The notes below the pieces were generated by a model. The model made no database searches, was not told where the DNA came from, and saw only the letters and a program-made list of their open reading frames with translations. A DNA stretch of 64,000 nucleotides from Apium graveolens (lineage: Eukaryota > Streptophyta > Magnoliopsida > Apiales > Apiaceae): assembly GCF_009905375.1 (NCBI RefSeq), contig NC_133650.1, positions 144,654,476-144,718,475 of the forward strand, in the 5' to 3' direction. This document shows, piece after piece, positions 23,511-36,200 of the stretch (position 1 is its first letter; each line of letters starts with the position of its first letter). Made by a program: the position numbers and the translations under genes.

Positions 23511-23804
23511 CGTGCCACAGCCGAGGGCTTTGATTTCGAAATAAGAAATACTTGTCTATTACATAGAGATGTGTACATTGAATAAGAATCTAAAGGTCGT
23601 TACGTGCCACAGCCATGGGCCTTTGGGGACTGATTCAATTGTACGGAATGTTGGGTTAGACTTGACTTAGAATATTGAGTTTGTCGTGCCACAGCCGTGA
23701 CTTAATTATTCAAGACGCTAAAGTTTGATTAGGGAATAACATAAGATGTAACTGACAAGAGTTGTCTGCCTATTGAACATTACATGGCGTTTCGTGCCAC
23801 AGCC
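23511..23804 (+). repeat. Four copies of CGTGCCACAGCC
   Basis: Exact 12-mers at 23511, 23603, 23685 and 23793, spaced 92, 82 and 108 bp, each followed by a G-rich stretch in otherwise unlike sequence. The conserved core amid diverged spacers suggests an RNA structure or binding site in the leader. Confidence 0.85.
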
Positions 23805-24008
23805 GGGGTTGTGTAATGGAATGTAGGATCCCTATTCCCACTAGCATTATGAATGCTTAATTTTTCACGTAGGGGGTTGAATAAATTAGATAAACTAGTG
23901 GGAGCCACTTATGAATAAAGACCCGATTCATATAGTATTTTAAAATGAAATCGAATATTTGCTAAGTGTTGTTATGTGTTTATCATTTACAGATTTACAA
24001 TATACATT

Positions 24009-25070
24009 ATGTCTTCTGCACTATCACTCAGGAGCATACTAGATGCTCACAAGTTGACTGGTCCTAATTATGCTGACTGGCTTCGAAACTTGAGAATTGT
24101 TCTTAGGATTGAGAAGCTGGAATACGTGATTGACTCACCTAAGCCTACTGAACCTGCCAGTGAAACGCAAAATGATGAACATGTTGTGTATCGTAAGTGG
24201 ATAGATGATGCAAATGTTGCTCAATGTATCGTGCTAGCTTCCATGAACATTGAGCTACAGAAGAAACATGAGCATATGGATGCTCACACTATCCTCATGC
24301 ATCTACAAGAGTTGTATGATGTCGCAGGGAGGACAGCTCGATATGAGATATCGAAGGAGCTGTTCGGTTGTAGGATGTCTGAGGGAACATCTGTGAATGA
24401 CCATGTACTTAAGATGATCAATTTGATTGAACGTCTTGGAAAACTTGGTTTTGCCATGAATGGGGAGCTGAGCCAAGACTTGGTCTTGCAATCGCTTTCG
24501 AGTTCGTTCTCGCAGTTTGTTGTGAACTTTCACATGAATAAGTTGGATGTCAGCCTGCCTGAACTCCATAACATGTTGAAGACTGCGGAATCGAATTTTC
24601 CCCCTAAGAAGAGTTATGTTCTTCTAATTGGTGAAGGTTCCAATCCTAAGAAAAGGAAGAGGAACCCTTCCAAGAAGAAGAAAGTAGGTGAGAAAACGCT
24701 GGTTCCACCAAAAGCTGAAGACCCCAAGAGCAAAGTTGTTTGCTTTCACTGTAACAAGGTGGGGCACTGGAAGAGGAGCTGCAAGGTTTACCTTGCAGAA
24801 TTGAAGAAGAAGAAGGGTAGTGAGACTGCCGCTTCTGATTCAGGTATGTTCATGATAGAAGTGAATATGTCATTAAGCCAAATTTCTACTTGGGTATTAT
24901 ATACCGCCTATGGTTCTCACATCTGCAATTCGTTGCAGGGACTAAGGAGAAGTAGGACTCTTAAAGAAGAGGAGGTGATTCTACTGATGGGAAATGGAGC
25001 AAGAGTTGCTGCTGAAGATGTAGAATCATTTCATTTACATATGCCTACGGGCAAGACTATTGTTTTTTAA
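24009..25070 (+). pseudogene. gag: Copia gag with start of protease, broken
   Basis: The likely start is ATG at 24009 (MSSALSLRSILDAHKLTGPN), 33 bases inside a longer open frame. The gag domain (UBN2-like, with NYADWLRNLRIVL) runs to about 24600. A basic linker follows, then one CCHC knuckle, CFHCNKVGHWKRSC, near 24740. The protease begins near 24890, but the motif reads WVLYTAYGSH, with Tyr (codon 24900-24902) in place of the catalytic Asp. A two-base gain in a T run near 25062 then throws the frame and the ORF stops at 25070. Gag would form the particle and bind RNA. This frame could still express a complete Gag protein, but not an active protease. Confidence 0.85.
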
Positions 25071-26818
25071 ATAATTGTTATTTTGTTCCCTCGATTGTGA
25101 GGAATATTATTCCCATGTTAGACTTGGCTGGATTTTCATTTATTATTGAGAATAATGAATGTTCTATTCTTAGAGATAATATTCTTTATGGACGTGGTAC
25201 TTTAAATAATGGTATGTATAAATGTGACATAATTTACTTCAGATTGAACAAACTAATAAAAGAAAAGGGATGATGAAAATCTCACTTTATTGTGGCACTG
25301 CAGTCTCCATTTAGTGGACCTGGAGAGAGGGCTGCAGATTTGCTAGGATTGGTACACACAAATGTATGTGGACCAATGTCTACGCAAGCCATGGGTGGAT
25401 TTTCATACTTCATTACTTTCATAGATAATAGATCTAGATTCGGATATGTGTTTGATGAAACACAAGTCTAAAGCCTTTGAAAAGTTCAAAGAGTATAAGT
25501 ATGAAGTGGAGAAACAACCAAATATAGTATTATAACTCTTCGATCAGATCGAGGTGGTGAATACTTTAATGGAGTGTTTCTAGATTATCTCAAAGTAAAT
25601 GGTATAGTCTCCCAGTGGACTCCTCCAGATTGGTATCTGAAAGGAGAAATCGAACTTTGTTAGACATAGTTCGGTCCATAATGATCTATGCAAATCTTCC
25701 AGTATTCCTATGGGGTTACGCATTGGAAACCTCAGCATATTTACTGAATAAGGTGCCTTCCAAATCTGTTCCTCAAACTCCATATGAGTTATGGAAAGAA
25801 AGGAAACCGAGTCTTAAACACGTTAAGATTTAGGGATGTCCAGCTTATGTCAAGAAAATTGACCCAGATAAGCTGAAATCTCGATCCGTAAAATGTAGTT
25901 TTGTGGGATATCCTAAAGAGACTTTAGGGTATTACTTTTACACCGATCATCGGGTGTTTGTCTCCAGACATGCTACCTTCTTGGAAAAGGAGTTTATCCT
26001 TGAAGGAAATAGTGGGAGCAAAATTTGAACTTGATGAAGTTCAAGAAGCACAAACTACTACGGATCAAGTGGAAACACATGTTCTGACTGAACAACCTTC
26101 TGTGGAACAGCCCATTCGTAGGTCAGGGAGAGTGTCTCGCCAACCTGAGAGGTAATATGGCCTTGTCATTGAGAATGACAATGAGTTGTCGATCATTGAT
26201 GATGACGACCCTATGACCTATAATGAGGCTATGAGTAGTGTTGACTCAGAGAAATGGCATAGTGCCATGAAATCCGGAATGAAATCTATGTATACAGGAT
26301 ACAAAAGAATGATTAGAGCAGATGGCCAGGTGGAGACCTTTAAGGCCAGGCTTTTGGGAAAAGGATTCAAACAAAGGCAATGGATTGACTTTGATGAAAC
26401 TTTTTACCTGTAGCCCTGTTATAATCAGTTCGGATTTTGCTTGCGAATGCTGCTTACTACGACTATGAGATCTGGAAAATAGCCAGATGGTTTTCTTTCC
26501 AAGAGAAATGAAAACCTAGTGTGTAGGCTGCTGCGAACCAAATGTGGTTTAAAGCAAGCTTCTCGAAAGATGGAACATTCATTTTGATGAGACAATCAAA
26601 GAGTTTGATTTTATCAAAAACGTAGATGAACCATGCGTTTACAAAAGGGTTAGTGGGAGCGCGGTAACATTTCTTGTATTGTATTGAAATAGAGTTGACA
26701 CACATAACAACATAGCAGACCCACTCACAAAGCTACTTTCTAAAAGTCACTTTGATCGTCATAAAAACTAGATGGGTATTAGAAACCAGAGTGATTGGCT
26801 TTAGTACAAGTGGGAGAT
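25071..26818 (+). pseudogene. pol: Copia pol remnants (integrase, RT scraps)
   Basis: Remains in several frames. The pre-integrase and integrase core lie at about 25300-25700 (GGFSYFITFIDNRSRFGYV, then RSDRGGEYF near 25543). A well-kept integrase C-terminal region is at 25640-26155 (LWGYALETSAYLLNKVPSK). The start of reverse transcriptase lies near 26186-26420, followed by decayed scraps, and the tail of RNase H (ADPLTKLL-like, near 26716) lies just before the 3' LTR. The catalytic part of RT and most of RNase H are absent, so an internal deletion of more than 1 kb has occurred. Stops and frameshifts are numerous. The element could only have moved using proteins from relatives. Confidence 0.8.
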
Positions 26819-28483
26819 TGAAAGGAATATGTCCTAAGTCCAATCATATATTAGGATTTAGGAAAAACTTTTATGTAATCTGTTTTGATTTCATTGATAT
26901 TAATAAAAGACTTGTTTTGTTTTTATTACGGGCTCTATCTATTTAAGTGTTTAAATAAGATATACCATAGTTTAGAGTAAAGCTTTTTATGGATTATGAT
27001 GAGATCATAATAGTGAGACCTAAAAGATGATAACTCTAAACTTAAATAGTTCTTGATCATAGGATTACTAACTTGTAATTAATAATCCGCAAAGATCGGT
27101 ACATACTATGCTTGCTTCATTATGAAGGATGTCTGTTCTCATAGACATTTGTGTGGTGACACTATAGCTAGTATGTAGGTGCTTATTATAGAATAAGTTC
27201 ACTGAACATGACTCGCACAGCTGAACAACTGATGGAGTTCACTCACGTGTCAGCAGTTGTTCACATAGTGATAGTTGTACAAGTATCCTTAGACTTGAGG
27301 TCATCATAGTCATCTTGTGTACACTGAACTATGCTTTGGTTTAGTTCTTAGTCTTCAGGGACAATTATTAGGGCTCTACTGGGTATAGGAATTTGTACAC
27401 GAAGATAGTGTATGATCAATAAAGGATCTACCCCTTCCAGTGAAGGAAGCGAATGTTCAAGGCTGATCCACTTATGCTAGTTCAGGAATCTCTGGCCAGA
27501 GTGAATGAAATTAGAAAGGAGTTTCTAATTTGCATAGAACTACGCATAGTAAATGGTAAGCAAGTGATTGAATTAGATAGGCTTGACACGAGATCCATGC
27601 CTTGTATTTAATCGGGACATTGTAGGGTAGAAGGAGTTTATTGTACGGTAACTATTCACTGAATAGGTTCTTGGTATTCTAAGCAGTGAATTCGTATTAT
27701 CCGGATAGTCGCGATATGCTGAGAAGTATCCCTCACGATGTAGAATAAATGTGATTAATTGATTAATCATATTTAATAAATTAGAGAATTTATATAAATA
27801 ATGATAAAATAGTTTTATTATTATTTATTTCTACTACCGGCTTAATATTTAACCTACAGGGTCACACCATAAAAAGAGAATGATTTAATGGTGGAGGAAT
27901 TAATTAATAATGGCTAATAATTATTTATTTGTGAAATAAATAATTAATTGGAAAATTTATTAATTGATTAAATGAGATTTAATTGATTATAAATTAATTA
28001 AGAAAAGTTCTTAATATTATTAATTAAGGATTTAATTTTTTGGAAATTAAATCAAGAGAGAGAATTATTTCTAAAGTGTTTAGAAAAAGGATTAATAATT
28101 AAAAGGTGTTTTAATTATTAATGAGAATAATAAATGGGTTAATAATAATAATATTTTATGGGAAAATTTTAGCTGAAAATTTTGCCTATAAATATACTAT
28201 TATAAACCCTATTTTCATTCTAACCCAAAACCCCAAAATTTTATAAAACCTTATTCTCTCCACCTCCTCCTCCTCCTCCTTAACGTCGTTTTCTTGGTGG
28301 ATACCGGTGGAGTGCTTCACGTTTGAGGAGCAGCTGCTAAGGATCTCCGATCGTTGCTTTTGGATCGCATATTAAAGGTTAGTAATCGATCCCTACTTTT
28401 TTACCACGATTTATATGCTTTTATTTGGATTTTGTATGTGTAAAAGTGTTTTACCATGCCTCCGCTACGATTAAAATCCAACA
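26819..28483 (+). repeat. 3' LTR of Copia E4
   Basis: Follows the purine run GTGGGAGA and matches the 5' LTR nearly base for base. Differences include a shortened ATTA repeat near 27755 and one extra CTC triplet near 28270. TATA box at 28187-28196. Non-coding. Confidence 0.95.
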
Positions 28484-29235
28484 TGTACGTGGGTCATAAG
28501 TCTGGTATTTGATTGTCTTCTTTATGTGCGGGCTATCGTATGGGTAGACGATAGGATTTTGACGCGCAGTTCGTCGAGTTAATATCGTTTAGAAGATTAA
28601 AGTTATATCTTTTAATTATAGATACGGATCGTTCGAGTGATCAGGACAGGGTGTTGGATAAAGAATGAGATGGAATGGCATTGGATATCTGGCTTCTTGC
28701 AATCGCAGGAGCAGCATATCGGTGAAGTGTTGAAAAGAATAGATGCATCTTTGCGAGTGTGACTAACTACTAAATCCCAAAGGCAAGTATCCCTAACATC
28801 ACTTATTGTTCAAATGATATTTATTTTAAATCTTCTTATGCAAGTATTGCTTTCCCTATTCAGTTCGTAATAAATAAATGTTTTAAATATCGCTGAATTA
28901 AATGATTCTTTTTATGCAAGTATTCTTCTGCTATTCCATGTTCAGAATAGCTAAGTGATTTTACTTATCAAATTACTAGATTTATAAATGTTTTGGATTT
29001 TGAGAAAGATAATTTTGTTGCGAGTATTCCTGCTAAAGTATATGGGGGAATAAAAATTATTTAGGATGTCGAATGATTCGGCTCCTTTTTCAATAAAAAG
29101 GTTTTTAGGATTGGAATGGTTATTGGTTACTGGTTACAGCGTAGGTGATCCAGATATCGGTCCAGCTGTAATATCTTTCATGGCTAGTTATGCCTTTTCT
29201 GGCGCCCTATATGTACCGTATGTTTTCGGGATATG
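28484..29235 (+). repeat. 3' LTR of E3, second piece
   Basis: Continues the E3 LTR after the Copia insertion and matches about 14735-15486 of the 5' LTR. It ends at ATATG (29231-29235), the left target duplication of E5. An 87-codon ORF (29066-29329) runs across the E5 junction and is spurious. Confidence 0.88.
29231..29235. other. Left target duplication of E5
   Basis: ATATG here and ATACG at 56319-56323. The undisturbed E3 5' LTR reads ATACG near 15482, so the left copy has a C-to-T change at a CpG. Confidence 0.8.
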
Positions 29236-32200
29236 TGTAACATCCGGGAAATATTGTGTAATTATTTGTATCAATATATGTTTATTATGTGAATATTATA
29301 TGAAATTTTATGAATTATTTGATGGTTGATAATATTATTTGGATGTTTATATATAATAAAATGTGAGTATGTTAATTTTAATATGTCTAGAGTAAAATAT
29401 AGATAATTAAGGTATTTTTCTGGTAATTTATGGAGTGTTATATGATTTTATAATGATTTATTAATTTATTAATTATTTTCTGAATAATTATAAAATTATT
29501 TTATTAAGCCGGGAATCTTCCGACTTCAACCGTTTTTACATTTTTGCAACCCGAAACTCTTCCGAAAACTCCTTCCTAACCTAACCTGGTGATTCCGGAC
29601 ATTTTCCGTGATTTGACTTTGCAATCCGAATTACGGTTTGACCCGTGCGCGGCCCGGCACAAGATTTTCGATATGATAATCATTTCGGTAAATCAACAAA
29701 ACCCGTATTCTCAAAAGACGGGACAATATTACATTATTTTCATATAAAGTGTTTTATAAAAAGTCGGGTTGGGATAATTATCCAAAACTAATATCAAATC
29801 GGATCGTTATTGCAGTTACTTAGCGGCTAACAAACTAATTTAACGATCCAAAATGATCCAGAACGAACCAATATTCCGTAAATATAAATAACATATTTTT
29901 TATTTCATTTTATTCGTTTATTCATTTACAAACTGTTAAAATATAGTAATTACAGAGAAAGACCCTAGAAACCGATATGTTCCTGAGAATCAAACACACG
30001 AACGAAGGCGTTACCGAACTCCGATTTAAGCGTATAATATATCAAAACGAAGCTCTCGAAAAGTACTTTCTGAATCAATCAACCATTTTAGTGCAACAAT
30101 TAAGGTAATTTCCTTCTTTATTTATTTATATTCGAAATATTTGATGATTAAATTATGAAAATTTGTTCCTGATGTTGTTGATATGATTTGATGATTCCAT
30201 CGTGTAGATAATATTTTTCTGGTCAAATTGATATATTATATGTCAAAAACCGAGTTCAATAACATATAGAAATTAAGGTTTGATTTTTCTGAAAATTCTT
30301 TGAAAAAGTGCTCTTTGTGTTCTTGAGAATCAAACTCGAATTTGAAGGTGATGCCGACTTCAGATTTCGATGTTCTAGTAACCAAAACGAAGCCCTCGAT
30401 CTGTTCTTTCATAATCCCTTATCAGAATCATCAAACGATAGGTGAATTTTGATTTCAATATTTAGGGTTTATACTCGAAATTTGGGGGTTTATGATTGAA
30501 TGATTTTTGGTTTGTTTTAATGATAAAATTAGCTTTGTGACATTGTTAGCCATCGATTCATATAACTATTTCTGATGTTGTAGTTATAAATCGGGTTATT
30601 CAAATTCTTGGGTTCGAGTCCATTTTTGTCATTGATTTTCTGAATTATTGAATTATTTATTGTTGTTTGGATCGATGTGAATGAATTTGTTGTATCGTAA
30701 GCTTTGATTCCGTTCATAGAATGTTGAATTTGGTTAAGAATCAGTCAAGTCGTCGTTTTGCCGGTTTTTGGCGAAGCTCATCGGAATCCATGGCATTTTC
30801 GCCGGAATCGATGAATTCAGAGATGAATATTGTTAATATGGATTGGCCTGGGTTAGGGGATCGATTTGTGTTTTGGTTGCACTTAAAACAGAGATAAACA
30901 GGATCGTTTTAAGCTCGACGGAGCTTGGCCGGAAATACGGCCGTCCGCCGGATTCTGCAGAAATGCCGCTGGATTCTTAGTGTTCTTCATGACCCGTATG
31001 GGTCGAACTCCGACCCGATTAACCCGAATCCCGACCCGGAAAATACCCGGTTTTAATTTTGTTCTACCCAATTCAGATTCTAAGAATATGTTTCTGAATT
31101 TAGAATTTTAAAAATAAATGAAAATCTATTATTAATTTCAAAATTCTAATTTTTAATTTATTATTTATTTCTGAAAATTATTATTTTTAATTCTAAAATA
31201 AATCTTAATTATTTAATTAATTAATTTAGTTGATAATTAATTATTTAATTAGTCAATTAATTTAAATATTAATTGATTAATTACTTTAATTAGTTATTAA
31301 TTAATTTTAATTGATTATTTAATTGGATTTAATTATTTAAAATTGATTTAAAAATTCCCAAAAATAGTTTCGAGCTTTAAAATATTATTAAAAATTATTT
31401 TCAAGGCTCGATAATTATTTTAAAATAATTTTAAAGTCATATTTAGGTATTCAAACCTTATTATTTAATTATTAAATGATTCGGAGACCATTTTAATTCC
31501 GAAAAATGTTCAAAAATTCATAATAAATCAACCGTTCGTCCGTTTAATACAACACGAACGCCTCTAAACTCAGAAAAATATTTTGCTTTTATTAAAAATA
31601 TTTTCGAGACCTAAATTCCTTTGTATCTAAAGGATGTTTGTTTTATGGATCATTCCGAGTCAATAATTGATTGATAAAATATTCTTTTTGACCCAATTTC
31701 AACTTTAAACATATCGAGACTTATCTTTTGACGATTCAACTTATGTGCTACATGAATTACGTGATTATGTGTTATGTGGATAATATGATTACCTGCCCTA
31801 TGTGTACGTATTATGTGAATAATGAGTCAGCATGTCTTTTAAATATTATCTGGATGAGATGTGATTCTTATCTATTATTATCGGGCGGGTAGACGATAGG
31901 GATAAGTGTATAGACTAGTCAATTATATATTGTCAGTTCATTGAATAGTATTATTTGTGATAGATCCGCATAGTACGAGACGTTCAAAGCCAGATAGAGA
32001 TTATAGAAGTAAAGCATGATTGCGTGTAGGACTGAAACGAGTGGATTCAGAATAAAGATAAACCTAAGAGGGTAAATGATAAGAAAGGTCAAGTAGCCCA
32101 TCAAGGGTAGTACAGATGCAACAGGACTGAGTGATATGGCAGCTAATTAGAGATCAGAGGGATTCTTAATTGAGGCAAGTATTAGTGATTTTCTTTTAAA

Positions 32201-33240
32201 TACTGCAAGCATTCCTAACCTTTCTCCTTAAATACTGCAAATATTTATTCGCTCCCATTCTAAGTTCAGAATAGTTAACTGTTTTATATTTCGCTGCAAT
32301 TACTCTTATTATCCAGTTTTTCTCATTATTGTTCCTATAATTTGATTGCTCTCTTGAGCAAATACCCATTCGTTCGGGTTATTTGCGAACCCTAATTTGG
32401 GATGTTTTGAAATTAAAATGATTTGATATCAAAATACTCTACATGCTGGACGGTTACTATTAAGACAAGTGATAAGCTGGATCCTATGGGTCAGGGATGA
32501 ACCGGAACCCTGTAGGCCATAGTTGCCTGGGTGCCCCATATGTTGGTTGGGTATATGCAGTTGGGTATAGATCCGTATTTTATCCTGACTGATCAGCAGG
32601 TTATAGTGCATATATTGGTTTCTAGTGTCCAGTCTAATTTATTGTTGATCGCCACTAACGGCATTTCTTCCCGAATAACTCATAATTACAAATCAAACAA
32701 AGAGTTGATTCAAAAAGGTGAAACATTAAAATGATCACTGTTCTTTTACAGAAAAATGTGATTTATTGTTAAAGGCCAATGAAGGCCAATGTTTTGTGCG
32801 CTCAACTATTTAAATATATAAAGACGTTTTTAAATCATTCAACAATCGTTTCCAGGAGTTTTCTGATCTGATACTTGGAAACCATTTATGATACTTGCTG
32901 GGAATTTTTGGCTCACTCTTACTTTGTGAACTCTCATTTCTTTTAGTATCAAATGAGGGCAAAGTGAATAGCTTTAATAGACAACAAAGGTGATGAGATT
33001 CCAGCTGAAGAAATTTGGAGATGTTGGAGCGATCAATACAAGGAAATTAATAGTGAGGTAATGATATTGTATTTAGACAATGTAAATTTTAGAAGGTTAG
33101 ATTCTTGTTTCATATTATAACCTGTAAGCGATCATGAATATGAAGGGTTATCTGTATATTTATTTTAATATACAGGTTTTATTATTATGTAAAGTTGTGT
33201 AGTGACACCCAATCCTGACCCCAGATTTGGGAGTGTTACA
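29236..33240 (+). repeat. 5' LTR of E5 (4005 bp)
   Basis: TGTAACATCCGGGAAATA to GATTTGGGAGTGTTACA. It is homologous along much of its length to the E3 LTR (shared CAACCGTTCGTCCGTTTAAT near 31530 and the ATTAAT block near 31200), but more diverged than E3's own two LTRs. It matches the 3' LTR in the mid-90s percent by eye (not counted). Short ORFs such as 32531-32734 are not credible genes. Confidence 0.88.
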
Positions 33241-33242
33241 GT

Positions 33243-33254
33243 TGGTGTCAGAGC
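33243..33254 (+). promoter_or_regulatory. Primer binding site of E5, one base changed
   Basis: TGGTGTCAGAGC, which differs from TGGTATCAGAGC in E3, E4 and E6 by one A-to-G change. Probably a decayed initiator-Met site. Confidence 0.7.
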
Positions 33255-36200
33255 TACAGGTTAGGTCACTGAAACAAGAATAGGTAAGGGTAAGATAGGA
33301 GTGATAGGTCATATGAGATAGGAAAGACCCTAGGCATACTTATTTTAAGTTCGAATTGAGTGTGAATGAGGATTGGTAGGTCCGATACGGAATTGGTAAT
33401 CCAAGATTGTTGAGGCAAGTGTAAGGCGAATATCGCAATGCTATAGGTATATTGAGTTCTCCGATCCTATAGTAATGAGGAATCGATAGAATGACGGAGA
33501 CTGGATATGCTACCCTACGTTTCATGTAGGTTTGAAGAAGATGCGATTGAGTCTTGTAAGAACTTCGCGTAAGATAGGCTAGGTGAGTTTTGGGTATGAT
33601 TTTACTTAGAATTAGGCAGTAGGATGAGCTTCATGCTGGAGGTAACAAGTTGATGGAAGCTGATGAAGAACCAACGTTACGCGTTTTGAAGGTACCACCG
33701 CTATGAGAAGATTCGTATCACTTATCGGAAGCTGCGCAAGGAATAATATCTACCTTACTAAGTATAGGTAAGACTAGCAAGAAGATGCGACCCTATCCAT
33801 AAACCGAACATCGAATCGCCTGCGTGGTTGTGAGCATAGCGTCAAAAATGATGGCAAGAATATCAGAGACAGTACTAAATGGCAGCATTGCAGTGGAATT
33901 GCGAATAAATGATATCCGACGGTAAATGAAGTTTCGTCGACTAATAAGTATGAGCAGAATCTAAGGAAGAGTAGAAGATGTACCAAAAATGGAGAGACCC
34001 TTATATGGGAATTTCTTTAATTAGATATTTCATTAGCGGATCAAGAGAATAGCAAGTAACTTATTTAGTAATGACGACCAAATAATTGATTTTCAAAATT
34101 TTAAAATGAGATTTCAGAGAAGATTTTCTTAATCAGTTTTCAGAAGATTGTTGGTATGAAATGAGTTTTACAATTTAGTTGTCGAATTATTATTTATGTT
34201 CTTGTTATTATAAACAAAATGACCTAAAAACAAGAATGGAAGTAGACTTAGTATTATTAATCTGAAAGACCAAATAGACCCACTAGTGAGAAGAAAGTTT
34301 AAAGTTTTCGTGAAAGATGAACATAAATTTTGTTTAATATTAATGATTAAATCAACTTGTTAAAACATTATTTACTCAATTCATGAAATTGTTAAAATTT
34401 AATGAGATGCATAATTTGAGCGGACATCGGATGACTGAAAGAAATGGAAGAATCTTCCAGATAATTGGAGAATAATAGTTTTTATATCGACGGAGTGGAG
34501 ACGTTGCGGGATCGACTGTTACCTTACGTGGCATAAAGGAAATCGGAAGTAATAATTATAAATTTTATAGGAACGCGATTACGATCAAATCATTAAAGCA
34601 TTTGACGTGGAGGCATTTCCAGACGACATTTTGAAGATATAAAGTGACCTAAATTGTGAATCTTTTATTCAAATGGTTATGAAGGCATAATTAGGTGAAG
34701 CGTGGAAGGTGATCAACATCGAAATTCCTCTTCTTAACACGATAGCATGTGTTCTTCTTGATTCTTGGATACGTATAAGTTTCTTCTGTGGATAAATCAT
34801 ATGAGGTGAAGACGAAAGAAAATTTGTTGTATTCCTTCTAAGTTGTTTCTCTCCTCAAATCACTAATTTCTGATTTAGATAACCAGTGTTATGGTATGAC
34901 GCTTTGTCAAAATGATGAAGAGTCGGGTGGGACGCCACCTAATCATGTACTGTATGCCATATAGTATGAAAGACTGGCCATCTTGAGTACGAATATGGTT
35001 GTCTCATTCGCATCTAAATTATCACCCATTCTTCTTCCTTCAATTTACTAAATTACAAATCCTCACAATCATTTGTGGTATTGTTATTCCTTATTCAGTT
35101 TTCAATCGAAATCATATTCGCAGACTCTCCTTTTGCGTAAAGTCTGTTCTTTGACGATTTCAAAAGAAATAAAATAGTGTGGCACGTGGAATCATACAAC
35201 AAACATAGATATGACTGCAAACCGATAAATGGTAGACATCTGTGGGTAAGGAAGAAGAAATTCATCAATAACATGAACGTGGCGAAGACATCAAGTTAGA
35301 CCGTTGTTCGTGTTATGAGGATCTCATCAGTACGATAGATTGCGGTAACATGACGCACATCGAATCAGAGGATTTTGATGTGAAATGAATGGTTAGCTAC
35401 TCGCGAAATAAAATTTTGAGACACGAGTTAAATTCTAAAGCTTATTGATAAAATTTGGTAATATGCTGAAAGAGCTGGGAAGGGAGTGGTTATATTAATT
35501 GTTGGTTTAAGACCTTAAGTCTCATTTCAAAAGATATATGTTATGCCAGTTAATTATACCTATATTAATTAGAATAATATAGTTCAAGCTATGATGGATG
35601 GATGAATTCTATTGATGGAAGTGGATGGATGTGATCGTAGCTGATTTGGTAGATTTATGGTGTCGGCTTGAGTCCGACTGGTAGTCGATGGTATAAGAGT
35701 GGTGCTGCCCAAATTTTTAGAAATTACCCTACATGTAAAGATAAAGAAGTATATTCTCACTCCCAGTTGTACCCTGAATGGTTGTGATTTCGGTTCTTGA
35801 GAAAGAATGTTATGATCGAATTGACTTTATGTAATTGGTCTTTGATTCTAGTTAGCTAGTCTTCACTTGGTTTAAGTGATCGGTTAAAAGAGTTAATAGA
35901 TCAACTTTACCAACTAATGGTTAGTTAAATAGAGATCGATTCCAATTAGATTGAGTTAAGCTCTAACCTGATTTTCAAATCCAAAATCAAAGCGGTTAGC
36001 AAGTTAAAGGAAGCAATGGCATTAGCAGGAATCGAAAGTTTAGTAGAATTAGCGAGATGTTACCATGGACATGTGCGAGACTTTATCTAGTTGAATACGC
36101 TCTTTTCAATAAAAAAGAGGCACAGAAAGTAATTGGTACATGCTAGTAAGAAGGAAATTTTCAAAAACTGAAAGTTCAAGATAAAGCAAAGAGATTCTAT

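Larger units (their letters stand above)
22118..24008 (+). other. Long untranslated leader of Copia E4
   Basis: Nearly 1.9 kb between primer binding site and gag, with no credible ORF. It holds a CpG-dense segment with palindromes and TGACGTCA sites (about 22540-22790) and four copies of CGTGCCACAGCC (23511-23804). Leaders normally hold packaging and translation signals. Confidence 0.7.
20439..28483 (+). mobile_element. E4: degenerate Ty1/copia element
   Basis: Two LTRs of 1666 and 1665 bp (20439-22104 and 26819-28483) flank a primer binding site, a 1.9 kb leader, a gag-protease ORF, fragments of integrase and reverse transcriptase, and a short polypurine tract. The LTRs differ at about 30 sites by eye, near 98 percent identity. 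It is inserted in the E3 3' LTR; the flanks are TAAAC (20434-20438) and TGTAC (28484-28488), an imperfect duplication of TGTAC, the base order in the undisturbed E3 LTR at 14735. Most of RT and RNase H is missing. I do not assign a Copia clade. Confidence 0.92.

Noticed and set aside
29066..29329. 87-codon ORF spanning the E3/E5 junction
   Set aside because: It crosses an insertion boundary, so it is a chance chimera.
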